From NCBI RefSeq assembly GCF_014651115.1, contig NZ_BMWG01000007.1:186001-250000 (forward strand): 64,000 nt of DNA, written 5' to 3'. Each line of letters begins with the position of its first letter. The stretch's first letter is position 1. The DNA comes from Streptomyces inusitatus (GTDB taxonomy: Bacteria > Actinomycetota > Actinomycetes > Streptomycetales > Streptomycetaceae). The notes under the pieces were generated by a model. The model searched no databases. It was not told where the DNA came from and worked only from the letters and a program-made list of their open reading frames with translations. The translations under genes were made by a program, and so were the position numbers. Shown in pieces: positions 16,001 to 23,186 of the stretch.

Positions 16001-16478
16001 CGCCACCGACGCGGCCCGGCTCCCGGCGAGCGTCGCCGCCCGGGTGCTGGCCGCCGTCGAATCGGGCGCGCACGACACCGTCGGAGTCGCCCTGATGGCG
16101 CGCGTCGCGCTGAGCGTCCTGGAGGCCCACGGCGAGGACACCGGGGTACGGGAGTGGGCCGAGGCGGCCCTCGCCCACGCCTCGGCCGCCTGCCCCGACC
16201 GGCTCCTCGCGCTCTGGTCCGAACGGCAGGGCTCCGCCGACGCGCGCGCGGCGCTCGGGGCGGCCGTCGCCGAACTCCTGGCCACCGGCTCCCGGGAACA
16301 GCTCGCCGCGGTGGACCCCGCCCTGCTCGACCGCGCCCGCCGGTACGCCGCCGACAGCCCCGGCCGCCGCCCGGGCCCCCTCTGCCCCCAGCCGAGGGCC
16401 GAGGAACCACAGCCCCGCCGGCCGGACCGCGGCCGGGACGGCCCGGGGCGACCCCGGCCCACGGGCGCGGGACAATGA
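13065..16478 (+). CDS. NACHT-domain STAND NTPase, possible anti-phage sensor
   Basis: A 1137-residue single-chain protein. Residues 1-300 form an all-helical N-terminal region without a recognised enzymatic motif. A NACHT-type NTPase follows, with Walker A GQPGAGKS at residues 345-352 and Walker B LLFDGFDEL at about 415-423. The Asp plus small-residue-Asp-Glu pattern is the NACHT hallmark. Next come VTSRTAVADRAR (sensor) and the winged-helix-like LEPFNRPQIARW. YEFLHATFGEYLAARL at about 660 is the usual conserved stretch after NACHT. The remaining 450 residues are helical and may be the sensor region. Related bacterial NACHT proteins include anti-phage defence systems, but some are regulators. 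It is single and on the plus strand, with the YchJ-like gene starting 4 bp after it. The last 40 residues are Pro/Arg-rich and likely disordered. Confidence 0.85.
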   Translation: MRTRRLVSYSDAVTILTGDSAGLAAADRMLGGALTVATGGVSDVLLSALDAQGRILRLGRDLTAGLRDNLHGADRATRTERIAAAHTVLVITAFFDALGEEGSLPFRLEELELTRDEQIAIAGGAGRDLLAALLTTGAPQPAPHTPYESLLDELRHWYWARGDDLTDFIHGLAVWDGLTDRQRDAVDHLFSDGVFAWTAVECYQELYGRLALEVPEFGLWSGRLDHQATRVAVRQALGGIESALAGLSSPSPLRAVADSLATGYRAALPRPMLSEGQAPTGVRLPTLGEGYVDPDFRVRPVLDGAQGPAEEGWWESAPVRSDLTEYLAGTLTTVAAATAPLIVLGQPGAGKSVLTKILAARLTGVGYLPVRIVLREVPADTDIQDQIEHAVRTETGERATWPELVRAAGGAVPVLLFDGFDELLQATGVSQSDFLIRVARFQEREADQGRPVFALVTSRTAVADRARYPDGAVALRLEPFNRPQIARWLQLWNRLNERSLAERGLRPLTADIAHRHQALASQPLLLLMLALYDCTDNALRRGAGGDEPLGEAELYEELLASFAVREVSKSAVACTTGELRERAEQELQRLSLISFGMLNRHRQWITSAEAEADLAALLGRPEPAQDGFRAPLGQGEIALGRFFFVQRAQAVREGRRLATYEFLHATFGEYLAARLAVQLLAGLLDQRPALALGRVGVDDDLLYALLSYASLASRQMLRFVGARIDGIAPDARHRLGELLLVVMADHHNRTEHHYTGYRPGVRATAARHGVYSANLLILTLLVTGGVRASRLFPDVQTCAAMWHRRVQLWRAAFTEPEWTDFALALSVRRIWDGEDRDLDIRPAQELPDPPEPVDVYWLHGLSPAHEDRSRAVNRVRPYAEQIRHKTAVSSGADDAIVLHAVDPLLTWLAPAVTTFVGTPDGTAVSVAHGLTSLWLASGLGAPEDELAAQYEHCATFIGPGGGLDDTSQRCVMRLILRQLATDAARLPASVAARVLAAVESGAHDTVGVALMARVALSVLEAHGEDTGVREWAEAALAHASAACPDRLLALWSERQGSADARAALGAAVAELLATGSREQLAAVDPALLDRARRYAADSPGRRPGPLCPQPRAEEPQPRRPDRGRDGPGRPRPTGAGQ

Positions 16479-16482
16479 ACCC

Positions 16483-16917
16483 ATGTCCCGACGCACCCCC
16501 CGCACCCGGCGCGCCCCCGCCGACGCCCTCACCGCCGTGTCCCCCTGCCCGTGCGGACTGCCCGCCGCCTACGGCGAGTGCTGCGGGCGCTTCCACCGGG
16601 GGGAGGCCGCCGCGCCCACCGCCGAACTGCTGATGCGCTCCCGCTACAGCGCCTTCGCGGCCCAGGACCCGGCCTATCTGCTGCGCACCTGGCACCCCGC
16701 CACCCGGCCACAGACCCTGGAGCTGGACCCGGCCATGCACTGGAGCGGCCTGGAGATCACCGGAACCACCGAGGGCAGCGCCTTCCACACCACCGGGACC
16801 GTCACCTTCCGGGCCCGCTACCGCCACCACGGAAAGCGCGGGGAACTCTGCGAACGCAGCACCTTCGAGCGCGTGGACGGCGCCTGGGTCTATGTCGACG
16901 GCTCCTTCCTGGACTGA
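16483..16917 (+). CDS. YchJ-family (UPF0225) SEC-C motif protein
   Basis: A 144-residue protein with the SEC-C zinc motif CPCG...[12 protein letters not shown] near residue 22-40, then the YchJ core ([48 protein letters not shown]). The family is widespread but has no firmly assigned function; a zinc-binding role is inferred. It starts 4 bp after the NACHT gene and could be cotranscribed with it. Its last 28 bp overlap the 3' end of the convergent exporter gene. Confidence 0.85.
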   Translation: MSRRTPRTRRAPADALTAVSPCPCGLPAAYGECCGRFHRGEAAAPTAELLMRSRYSAFAAQDPAYLLRTWHPATRPQTLELDPAMHWSGLEITGTTEGSAFHTTGTVTFRARYRHHGKRGELCERSTFERVDGAWVYVDGSFLD

Positions 16918-18989
16918 CCCGGCCTGCGTTGCTTCGAAGACGCTCCCTCGGCGAGATCCTCCGCCAGCAGCCGCTTGGCGATCGCGTCGGCGGCGGCGCA
17001 CAGCTCGGGCCCCGGCGGGCGGCCCAGATCGCGCTCCAGCTGATCCTCCAGCCACCGCTGCCAGGCCCGGGTGATCGCCGCCGCCTCCCGCCGCCCCGCC
17101 GCCGTGTGCGAGAAATAGTTCCCCTCCCGCGTCAGATACCCCTCGTCCACCATCCGGGCGAAGACCGGGACCAGCACCTCCGGCGGCAGCCGGCGGCGCG
17201 CCGCGATCAGCCCCGCGCTCGCGTGGCCGACCGTGCGGGTCATCACCTCCACCTCCATCACCGCCCACGCGCCCGCGACATCCAGCCGGGTGTCGGAGCC
17301 GGTGACGACCCGGCGCGCGGTGTCCGCCCCCGTCCGCGCCACGATCGTGGCCACGGCCCCCTCCAGCAGCTCGGCCGAGTCCCCGGCGGTCGTCGGCGAG
17401 GAGAAGGCGTCGCCCATGTCGGTGGAGGCGATCCGGGCCGTGTCGCGCAGCGGCACCTCCTTCAGGAGGAGCGAGACGACCAGACCCAGCACGGCCACCG
17501 GCACCGTCCACAGGAAGACCGTGTGCAGGGTGTCCGCGTACGCCGTCACGATCGGCTCCCGCAGCTCGGGCGGCAGCCCGTGCAGACCCTCCGGGGAGCG
17601 CGCCAGCCGGGCGATCACCTCCGGGTCCGCGCCGCTCGCGCCGGCCGCCTCGGCGACGCCCCGGGTGAGGTTGGGGGTGAGGGCGTTGGCGTAGATGGTG
17701 CCGAAGACCGCCGCCCCGAAGGCGCTGCCCAGGGTGCGGAAGAAGGTGACGCCGGAGGTCGCGGTGCCGAGATCGGCGTACTCCACGGTGTTCTGCACGG
17801 CGATCGTCAGCACCTGCATCGCCAGCCCGATGCCGGTGCCGAGGACGAACATGTACAGCGATTCCAGCCATGCCCCGGTGCCCGGACCCATCAGGGAGAG
17901 CAGATACAGGCCCACGCCCATCACCAGGGTGCCGACGATGGGGAAGATCCGGTAGCGGCCGGTCCTGCTCACCGCGTTGCCGCTGAGGACGGAGGCGATC
18001 AGCAGTCCGGCGACCATCGGCAGGGTGCGCACACCGGAGAGGGTCGCCGAGTCGCCGTCCACGTACTGGAGATAGGTCGGCAGGAAGATCAGCGCGCCGA
18101 GCATCGCGAAGCCCACGATGAAGCTGAGCACGGAGCAGACGGTGAAGACGGGGTTGGCGAACAGCCGCATCGGCAGCATGGGTTCGGCGGCCCGGGTCTC
18201 CACCAGACAGAACAGCGCCAGCGCGAGCAGCCCGCCCGCGAAGAGCCCGATGACGACCGGCGAGCCCCAGGCGTACTCGTTGCCGCCCCAGCTCGTCGCC
18301 AGGATCAGCGCGCCCGCGCCGACGGTGACCAGCGCGATGCCCGCGTAGTCGATCACCGGGCGGCCCGCCGTGCGCACCGAGGGCATGGTGCGGGCCGCCG
18401 CGAAGACGACGGCGATCGCGATCGGCACATTGACGTAGAACGCCCACCGCCAGGTCAGATGGTCGGTGAAGAGCCCGCCGATGAGCGGCCCGATCACCGT
18501 GGAGATGCCGAAGACGGCCCCGATCGCGCCCTGGTACTTGCCCCGGTCGCGCAGCGGGATCACATCGGCGATCAGCGCCATCGAGGTGACCATCAGACCG
18601 CCCGCGCCGACGCCCTGCACCCCGCGCCACACGATCAGCAGCGTCATATTGGTGGCCAGGCCGCAGAAGAACGATCCGGTGATGAAGACGACCGCCGAGA
18701 TCTGGAAGATCAGTTTCCGGCCGAAGAGATCGCCGAACTTGCCGACCAGCACCGTGGCGACGGTCTCCGCCAGCAGATACGAGGTGACCACCCACGACAT
18801 GTGCGCGCCGCCGCCCAGCTCCGCGACGATCGTCGGCAGCGCGGTGCCCACGATGGTCTGGTCGAGGGCCGCCAGCAGCACCCCGAGCATGATGGTGCCG
18901 AAGACGATGTTCCGCTGCCGCGCGTCGAGCACGGGCGGCAGGGCGGCGTCGGCCGCGCGCTCGGAGGTCGTCCCGCTGCCGGTGGTCAC
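16890..18989 (-). CDS. DHA2-family MFS drug exporter with a cytosolic C-terminal winged-helix-like domain
   Basis: A 699-residue protein. Residues 25 to about 510 hold 14 predicted membrane helices of the EmrB/QacA type: [17 protein letters not shown] (motif A-like), [19 protein letters not shown] and IGPLIGGLF (motif C). After the last helix ([14 protein letters not shown]) comes a 190-residue soluble tail. It includes [10 protein letters not shown] and a segment ending [22 protein letters not shown], which resembles the wing of a MarR/PadR-like DNA-binding fold, and a Lys/Arg-rich end. Such extended transporters occur in streptomycetes, and the tail may regulate transport. The substrate is unknown. 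GTG start at 18989. The 3' end overlaps the YchJ gene on the other strand. Confidence 0.85.
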   Translation of the reverse strand: MTTGSGTTSERAADAALPPVLDARQRNIVFGTIMLGVLLAALDQTIVGTALPTIVAELGGGAHMSWVVTSYLLAETVATVLVGKFGDLFGRKLIFQISAVVFITGSFFCGLATNMTLLIVWRGVQGVGAGGLMVTSMALIADVIPLRDRGKYQGAIGAVFGISTVIGPLIGGLFTDHLTWRWAFYVNVPIAIAVVFAAARTMPSVRTAGRPVIDYAGIALVTVGAGALILATSWGGNEYAWGSPVVIGLFAGGLLALALFCLVETRAAEPMLPMRLFANPVFTVCSVLSFIVGFAMLGALIFLPTYLQYVDGDSATLSGVRTLPMVAGLLIASVLSGNAVSRTGRYRIFPIVGTLVMGVGLYLLSLMGPGTGAWLESLYMFVLGTGIGLAMQVLTIAVQNTVEYADLGTATSGVTFFRTLGSAFGAAVFGTIYANALTPNLTRGVAEAAGASGADPEVIARLARSPEGLHGLPPELREPIVTAYADTLHTVFLWTVPVAVLGLVVSLLLKEVPLRDTARIASTDMGDAFSSPTTAGDSAELLEGAVATIVARTGADTARRVVTGSDTRLDVAGAWAVMEVEVMTRTVGHASAGLIAARRRLPPEVLVPVFARMVDEGYLTREGNYFSHTAAGRREAAAITRAWQRWLEDQLERDLGRPPGPELCAAADAIAKRLLAEDLAEGASSKQRRPGQSRKEPST

Positions 18990-19044
18990 CCAGACAGCGT
19001 CACACCGTCGTCGGCCCGCCGCATGCGGTGGGAGTCCGCCCGGA

Positions 19045-19074
19045 GTACGGGTACGGGTACGGGTACGAGTACGA
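19045..19074. repeat. Five-copy hexamer tandem repeat upstream of the exporter
   Basis: GTACGG three times, then GTACGA twice, in the gap between the exporter start and the end of the small gene at 19086. It is a simple-sequence repeat of 30 bp. Confidence 0.85.
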
Positions 19075-19085
19075 GGGTGTACGGG

Positions 19086-19343
19086 TCAGTAGCGGCTGCC
19101 CGGCCTGATCACCAGCCGGGGGTGGTGCGCGGCCAGCACCTTGTTGGCCCGGGCCAGCACCGAGAGGGCCTGCTCGCGGTCGGCGCGGTCGTCGGCGCAG
19201 AGCGGGTCGCGGAAGAGGCCCACCTCGCGTACGGCGGTGTCCGCCTCGATCTCCGCGCGCAGCACATGGGCGGGCATACAGGATCCGATCAGCACGGCCA
19301 CCCGGTCGGGGATGGGCACGGGAATGAGGGGGGAGGCGGTCAC
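19086..19343 (-). CDS. Small hypothetical protein
   Basis: An 85-residue protein of unknown function, rich in Ala, Arg and Asp. The segment PDRVAVLIGSCMPAHVLRAEIEA precedes a helical C-terminal half ending LVIRPGSRY. No signal peptide or membrane segment is visible. The GTG start at 19343 follows AAGGA by 8 bases, which supports translation. The neighbours are an exporter and an antiporter; no link can be stated. Confidence 0.5.
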   Translation of the reverse strand: MTASPLIPVPIPDRVAVLIGSCMPAHVLRAEIEADTAVREVGLFRDPLCADDRADREQALSVLARANKVLAAHHPRLVIRPGSRY

Positions 19344-19741
19344 GTCGTCATCCTTCTCTGCTGCTTCAGCGGCCCGCGCCGGCGCACCGGCGGGGTCTGT
19401 CCCCCCATTGGAGCGGAGCGGCGTCCGCGTCCGGCGGCGGGAGTGTCCCGATGGGGCAACCGCCGTCGGCGGCCCCGGATGAATTCCCGCGGCGGGCCCG
19501 GCGGACGGGTCCCGGTCGTGGGCGATGCGGCTGCCCGCCGGTTCCCCGTTCGCCGCACCGCGGACGGGGAGTGCCGATCACGGGCCCGTGGGGCGGGCCG
19601 GGGATCCGGCGCGCGGCGGGACCGCGCGCGGCCCGCCCGGGCTGTGCCCCGGGCAAGCACCGGCGACACACCATACGCGAATGCCCCGCCCTCACCCGAA
19701 TCGATCAAGTGGCGCGCCCCGGAGGGCGGTTGGCCGCTTCG
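19344..19741. other. 398-bp gap without a convincing gene
   Basis: GC-rich DNA between the small hypothetical gene and the stop of the CPA1 antiporter. I see short GC-rich inverted repeats, as is normal here, but no convincing coding pattern. The control region of the small gene must lie in its left end. Confidence 0.5.
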
Positions 19742-21010
19742 CTACAGGCGCCCGCTCCCGCCGTACCAGCGGCCGTAGCGGGAGCCCAGATACGCGGCCG
19801 AGCAGCCGTGCAGCAGAACGCTGAGCGCCACGGTCACGGCGATGACGCCGCTGAGGGTCTCCGTCCCCGGGAGCGCCTCTTCGAAGGCGATCAGCCCGAA
19901 CACCACGGACGCGAGTCCGCGCGGCCCGAACCAGCCGATGTAGGCGACGGTGGGCGGGCGCAGCCCGGCGCCCGCGAGGGCGAGGACGACGGGGAGCATC
20001 CGGACGACGGTGAGGCTGAGCAGCGCGTAGAGAAGCATCCGCCAGTCGGCGTGCCGCAGGACGGGGCCGAGGACCACCGCGCCGAACAGCAGGAAGCTCA
20101 GCGCGGTCAGCAGTTCGCCGAGGCGGTCGGTCAACTCGACCTCGTGGCCGACGCTCGCGTCGGCCGCGGCGTCGGTCCCGGCGGCGGCGGTCGCGGTCGC
20201 GGGGCGGCCCGCGGCCGCCTTGGCGCGTCCGACGGTGCCGAAGGCGAGTCCGGCGGTCCAGGCCCCGATGAAGCCGCTTCCGTCGACGGCGACACAGAGC
20301 GCGTAGGCCGCGGCGGGCACCAGCAGCACCAGGATCTGCCGCCAGGCGGGGGTGCTCGCGTCCCGCGCCGCCGACCGGCCGAGGAGTTCGGCGCCCAGCC
20401 ATCCGGCCGCCAGCCCGATGGCCCCGCTGGCCACGAGGGCGAGCAGGAAGACGGCGGCCGGGCCCTGGTGTTCCGCGTGGCCCTCGCCGGCCGCCGCGAG
20501 GGCCAGCAGGAAGAACGGCAGCGCGATGCCGTCGTTGAGGCCGGACTCGACGCTCAGCCCGTGGCGCACCGGCGCGGGAACGCGCTCGTCCGAGACCGCC
20601 TGCTGTCCGAGCGCAGCGTCCGTGGGGGCCAGGACGACGCCGATCACCGCCAGTTCCCACAGGCCGAGACCGGGCAGCACGGCCCATGCCAGCAGCCATC
20701 CCAGCGCCATGGTGAGCGGCAGCCCGATCGCCAGCAGCCGTACCGGCAGCGAGCGCTCGCGGCGCAGATCCCGCCGCCGGACGGCGGAGGCCCCGGCGAA
20801 GAGCACCAGCGCCAGCGCGCTCTCCAGCACCGCGCGGGTCACCTCGGCGTCCTGGCCCCGGTCGACGAGATCGAGCCCCAGCGGGCCCATCGCCAGTCCG
20901 CCGGCGACGCAGACCATCGGGCCGGAGACCACCGTCGTCGACAGTCTGCGCGACACCACCGCGTACCCGGCGAGCAGGGCCGCCGCCACGACGACGGCCC
21001 AGGGGTTCAC
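19742..21010 (-). CDS. CPA1-family Na+(K+)/H+ antiporter
   Basis: A 422-residue membrane protein with about 12 hydrophobic segments. The family-defining stretch is LAPTDAALGQQAVSD followed by HGLSVESGLNDGIALPFFL, where the Asp-Asn-Asp-like acidic residues in the membrane carry ions and protons. A later GWFGPRGLASVVFGL is also typical of NhaP/CPA1 proteins. A soluble loop of Ala/Gly/Asp-rich sequence of about 30 residues sits in the middle (near residue 250-290). It lacks a cytosolic RCK or cyclic-nucleotide domain. The C-terminal RYGRWYGGSGRL is short. Likely role is pH and sodium homeostasis. Confidence 0.85.
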   Translation of the reverse strand: MNPWAVVVAAALLAGYAVVSRRLSTTVVSGPMVCVAGGLAMGPLGLDLVDRGQDAEVTRAVLESALALVLFAGASAVRRRDLRRERSLPVRLLAIGLPLTMALGWLLAWAVLPGLGLWELAVIGVVLAPTDAALGQQAVSDERVPAPVRHGLSVESGLNDGIALPFFLLALAAAGEGHAEHQGPAAVFLLALVASGAIGLAAGWLGAELLGRSAARDASTPAWRQILVLLVPAAAYALCVAVDGSGFIGAWTAGLAFGTVGRAKAAAGRPATATAAAGTDAAADASVGHEVELTDRLGELLTALSFLLFGAVVLGPVLRHADWRMLLYALLSLTVVRMLPVVLALAGAGLRPPTVAYIGWFGPRGLASVVFGLIAFEEALPGTETLSGVIAVTVALSVLLHGCSAAYLGSRYGRWYGGSGRL

Positions 21011-21023
21011 CGCGCCCCCCGTC

Positions 21024-22088
21024 TCAAGGCCCCGCCAGCACTTCGGCGAGGTCGTACCGCACCGGCTCCTCCAGCTGGGCGTAGGTGCAGCTCGCCGGGG
21101 TGCGGTCGGGACGCCAGCGCCGGAAGCGCGCGGTGTGGCGGAAGCGGTCGCCCTCCATGTGGTCGTAGGCCACCTCCACCACCCGCTCGGGGCGCAGCGC
21201 CACCCACGACAGATCCTTCTTGCCCGTCCAGCGGCTCTTCGCGCCGGGCAGCCGGGCCCCCTCGTGGGCGCTCTCCTCGGCCCAGGCCGCCCAGGGGTGT
21301 CCGTCCGGGGGGTCCATCCGCAGCGGTTCCAGCTCCTCGATCAGCTCCGCCCGCCGCTTCATGGGGAAGGCGGCGCAGACGCCGACGTGCTGGAGCGCTC
21401 CGGTGTCGTCGTACAGCCCCAGCAGCAGCGAGCCGAGGATCGGACCGCTCTTGTGGAAGCGGTATCCGGCCACCACGACGTCCGCCGTCCGCTCATGCTT
21501 GATCTTGAACATCAGCCGGGCGTCCGGCCGGTAGGGCAGATCCAGCGGCTTGGCGACGATCCCGTCGAGCCCGGCCCCCTCGTACTGCTCGAACCAGCGC
21601 TCGGCGACGGCCGGGTCGGTGGTGGCGGGGGCCAGATGGACCGGGGGAGCGGCGGGGCGGAGCGCCTCGGTGAGCAGGGCGCGCCGCTCGAAGAGCGGGG
21701 TGTCCAGCAGGGCGGTGTCGCCGAGCGCCAGCAGATCGAAGGCGACGAAACTGGCCGGGGTCCGCTCGGCGAGCGTCCGCACCCGGGAGGCGGCGGGGTG
21801 GATCCGCTCGGAGAGCCGGTCGAAGTCGAGCCGGCCGCCGTGGGCGACGACGATCTCGCCGTCGACCACGCAGCGGCCGGGCAGATTGGCGGTGAGGGCC
21901 TCGGCGAGTTCGGGGAAGTAGCGGGTGAGCGGCTTGCCGGTACGGGAGCCGATCACCAGCTCGGAGCCGTCGCGGTGCACGATCGCCCGGAAGCCGTCCC
22001 ACTTGGCCTCGTACTGCATCCCGGGCGGAATCGTCTTCACGGCCTTCGCGAGCATCGGTTTCACGGGCGGCATCACCGGCAGATCCAT
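21024..22088 (-). CDS. ATP-dependent DNA ligase (LigC/LigD-ligase type)
   Basis: A 354-residue ligase. Lys29 in the motif EAKWDGFRAI is the adenylated lysine. Further ligase motifs are GSRTGKPLTRYFPEL, VVDGEIVV, LDGIVAKPLDLPYR and MFKIKHERTADVV, and an OB-fold follows (SRWTGKKDLSWVALRPERVVEV). Actinomycete LigC-like enzymes of this size work in end-joining repair or as back-up ligases. It is divergent by 52 bp from a LigD-type polymerase gene, consistent with a repair module. ATG 22088 is chosen because the upstream in-frame extension would run into the neighbouring promoter. No Ku gene is in the window. Confidence 0.9.
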   Translation of the reverse strand: MDLPVMPPVKPMLAKAVKTIPPGMQYEAKWDGFRAIVHRDGSELVIGSRTGKPLTRYFPELAEALTANLPGRCVVDGEIVVAHGGRLDFDRLSERIHPAASRVRTLAERTPASFVAFDLLALGDTALLDTPLFERRALLTEALRPAAPPVHLAPATTDPAVAERWFEQYEGAGLDGIVAKPLDLPYRPDARLMFKIKHERTADVVVAGYRFHKSGPILGSLLLGLYDDTGALQHVGVCAAFPMKRRAELIEELEPLRMDPPDGHPWAAWAEESAHEGARLPGAKSRWTGKKDLSWVALRPERVVEVAYDHMEGDRFRHTARFRRWRPDRTPASCTYAQLEEPVRYDLAEVLAGP

Positions 22089-22140
22089 AAAGGAATTGTC
22101 CGATATGCAATGAATGTCGGCACGGCATACGCTGACCCAC
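22089..22140. promoter_or_regulatory. Short divergent control region of the ligase and LigD-polymerase genes
   Basis: Only 52 bp separate the two start codons. There is no purine-rich ribosome site before either ATG. The hexamer CATACG lies 9 bases before the plus-strand ATG (22141), which would fit a leaderless transcript. This is an inference from spacing only. Confidence 0.45.
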
Positions 22141-23151
22141 ATGGCCGGAGCGGTGGAACTGGAAGTGGGCACCCGGACCGTACGCGTGTCCAATCCCGAC
22201 AAGGTCTACTTCCCCGAGCCCGGCTACACCAAGCTCGACCTCGTCACCTACTACCTCGCCGTCGGCGACGGCATCACCCGCGCCCTGCGCGACCGCCCCA
22301 CCACCCTGGAGCGCTACCCCGACGGAGTGACCGGCGAGTCCTTCTTCCAGAAACGCGCCCCCAAATACCTCCCCGACTGGATCCCCACCGCCCACATCAC
22401 CTTCCCCAGCGGCCGCTCCGCCGACGAGCTGTGCCCCGCCGAACCCGCCGCCGTCGCCTGGGCCGCCAACCTCGGCACCGTCACCTTCCACCCCTGGCCG
22501 GTACGGCGCGAGGACACCGACCACCCCGACGAACTGCGCATCGACCTCGACCCCCAGCCCGGCACCGACTACGCGGACGCCGTGCGCGCCGCCCACGAGC
22601 TGCGCGCCGTCCTCGATGAGGCCGGGCTGCGCGGCTGGCCCAAGACCTCGGGCGGGCGCGGCCTCCACGTCTTCGTCCCCATCGAACCCCGCTGGACCTT
22701 CACCCAGGTCAGACGGGCGGCGATCGCGGTGGGACGCCGGCTGGAGCAGCGGATGCCGGACCGGGTCACCATCAAGTGGTGGAAGGAGGAGCGCGGTGAG
22801 CGGATCTTCGTCGACTACAACCAGACGGCCCGCGACCGCACCATCGCCTCCGCCTACTCGGTGCGCCCCCGCCCGCACGCCCCGGTCTCCGCGCCGCTGC
22901 GCTGGGAGGAGATCGACGACGCCGTCCCCCGGGACTTCGACATCGTCTCGATGACCGCCCGGTACGCGGACGTCGGCGATGTCCACGCCGACATGGACGA
23001 GCACCGCTTCAGCCTGGAGACCCTGCTGGAGGCGGCCCGCCGCGACGAGGCGGACCACGGCCTCGGCGATCTGCCCTATCCGCCGGAGTACCCCAAGATG
23101 CCGGGCGAACCCAAACGCGTCCAGCCGAGCCGCGCCCGCCGCCCGGAGTGA
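22141..23151 (+). CDS. LigD-type polymerase domain protein (end-joining polymerase)
   Basis: A 336-residue archaeo-eukaryotic-primase-fold polymerase matching the LigD polymerase domain. Landmarks are VSNPDKVYFPEPGYTKLDLV, FFQKRAPKYLPDWIP, WAANLGTVTFHPWPV and the metal-binding DLDP at 135-138. KTSGGRGLHVFVPI, then RIFVDYNQTARDRTIASAYS, complete the active site. As a stand-alone polymerase gene next to a separate ligase it fits the split end-joining arrangement of streptomycetes. The ATG at 22141 is used; an upstream in-frame start at 22114 lies in the control region. Confidence 0.93.
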   Translation: MAGAVELEVGTRTVRVSNPDKVYFPEPGYTKLDLVTYYLAVGDGITRALRDRPTTLERYPDGVTGESFFQKRAPKYLPDWIPTAHITFPSGRSADELCPAEPAAVAWAANLGTVTFHPWPVRREDTDHPDELRIDLDPQPGTDYADAVRAAHELRAVLDEAGLRGWPKTSGGRGLHVFVPIEPRWTFTQVRRAAIAVGRRLEQRMPDRVTIKWWKEERGERIFVDYNQTARDRTIASAYSVRPRPHAPVSAPLRWEEIDDAVPRDFDIVSMTARYADVGDVHADMDEHRFSLETLLEAARRDEADHGLGDLPYPPEYPKMPGEPKRVQPSRARRPE

Positions 23152-23186
23152 CGGCGGACGCGGCTCCTGCCGGCACCGGCACCCCG

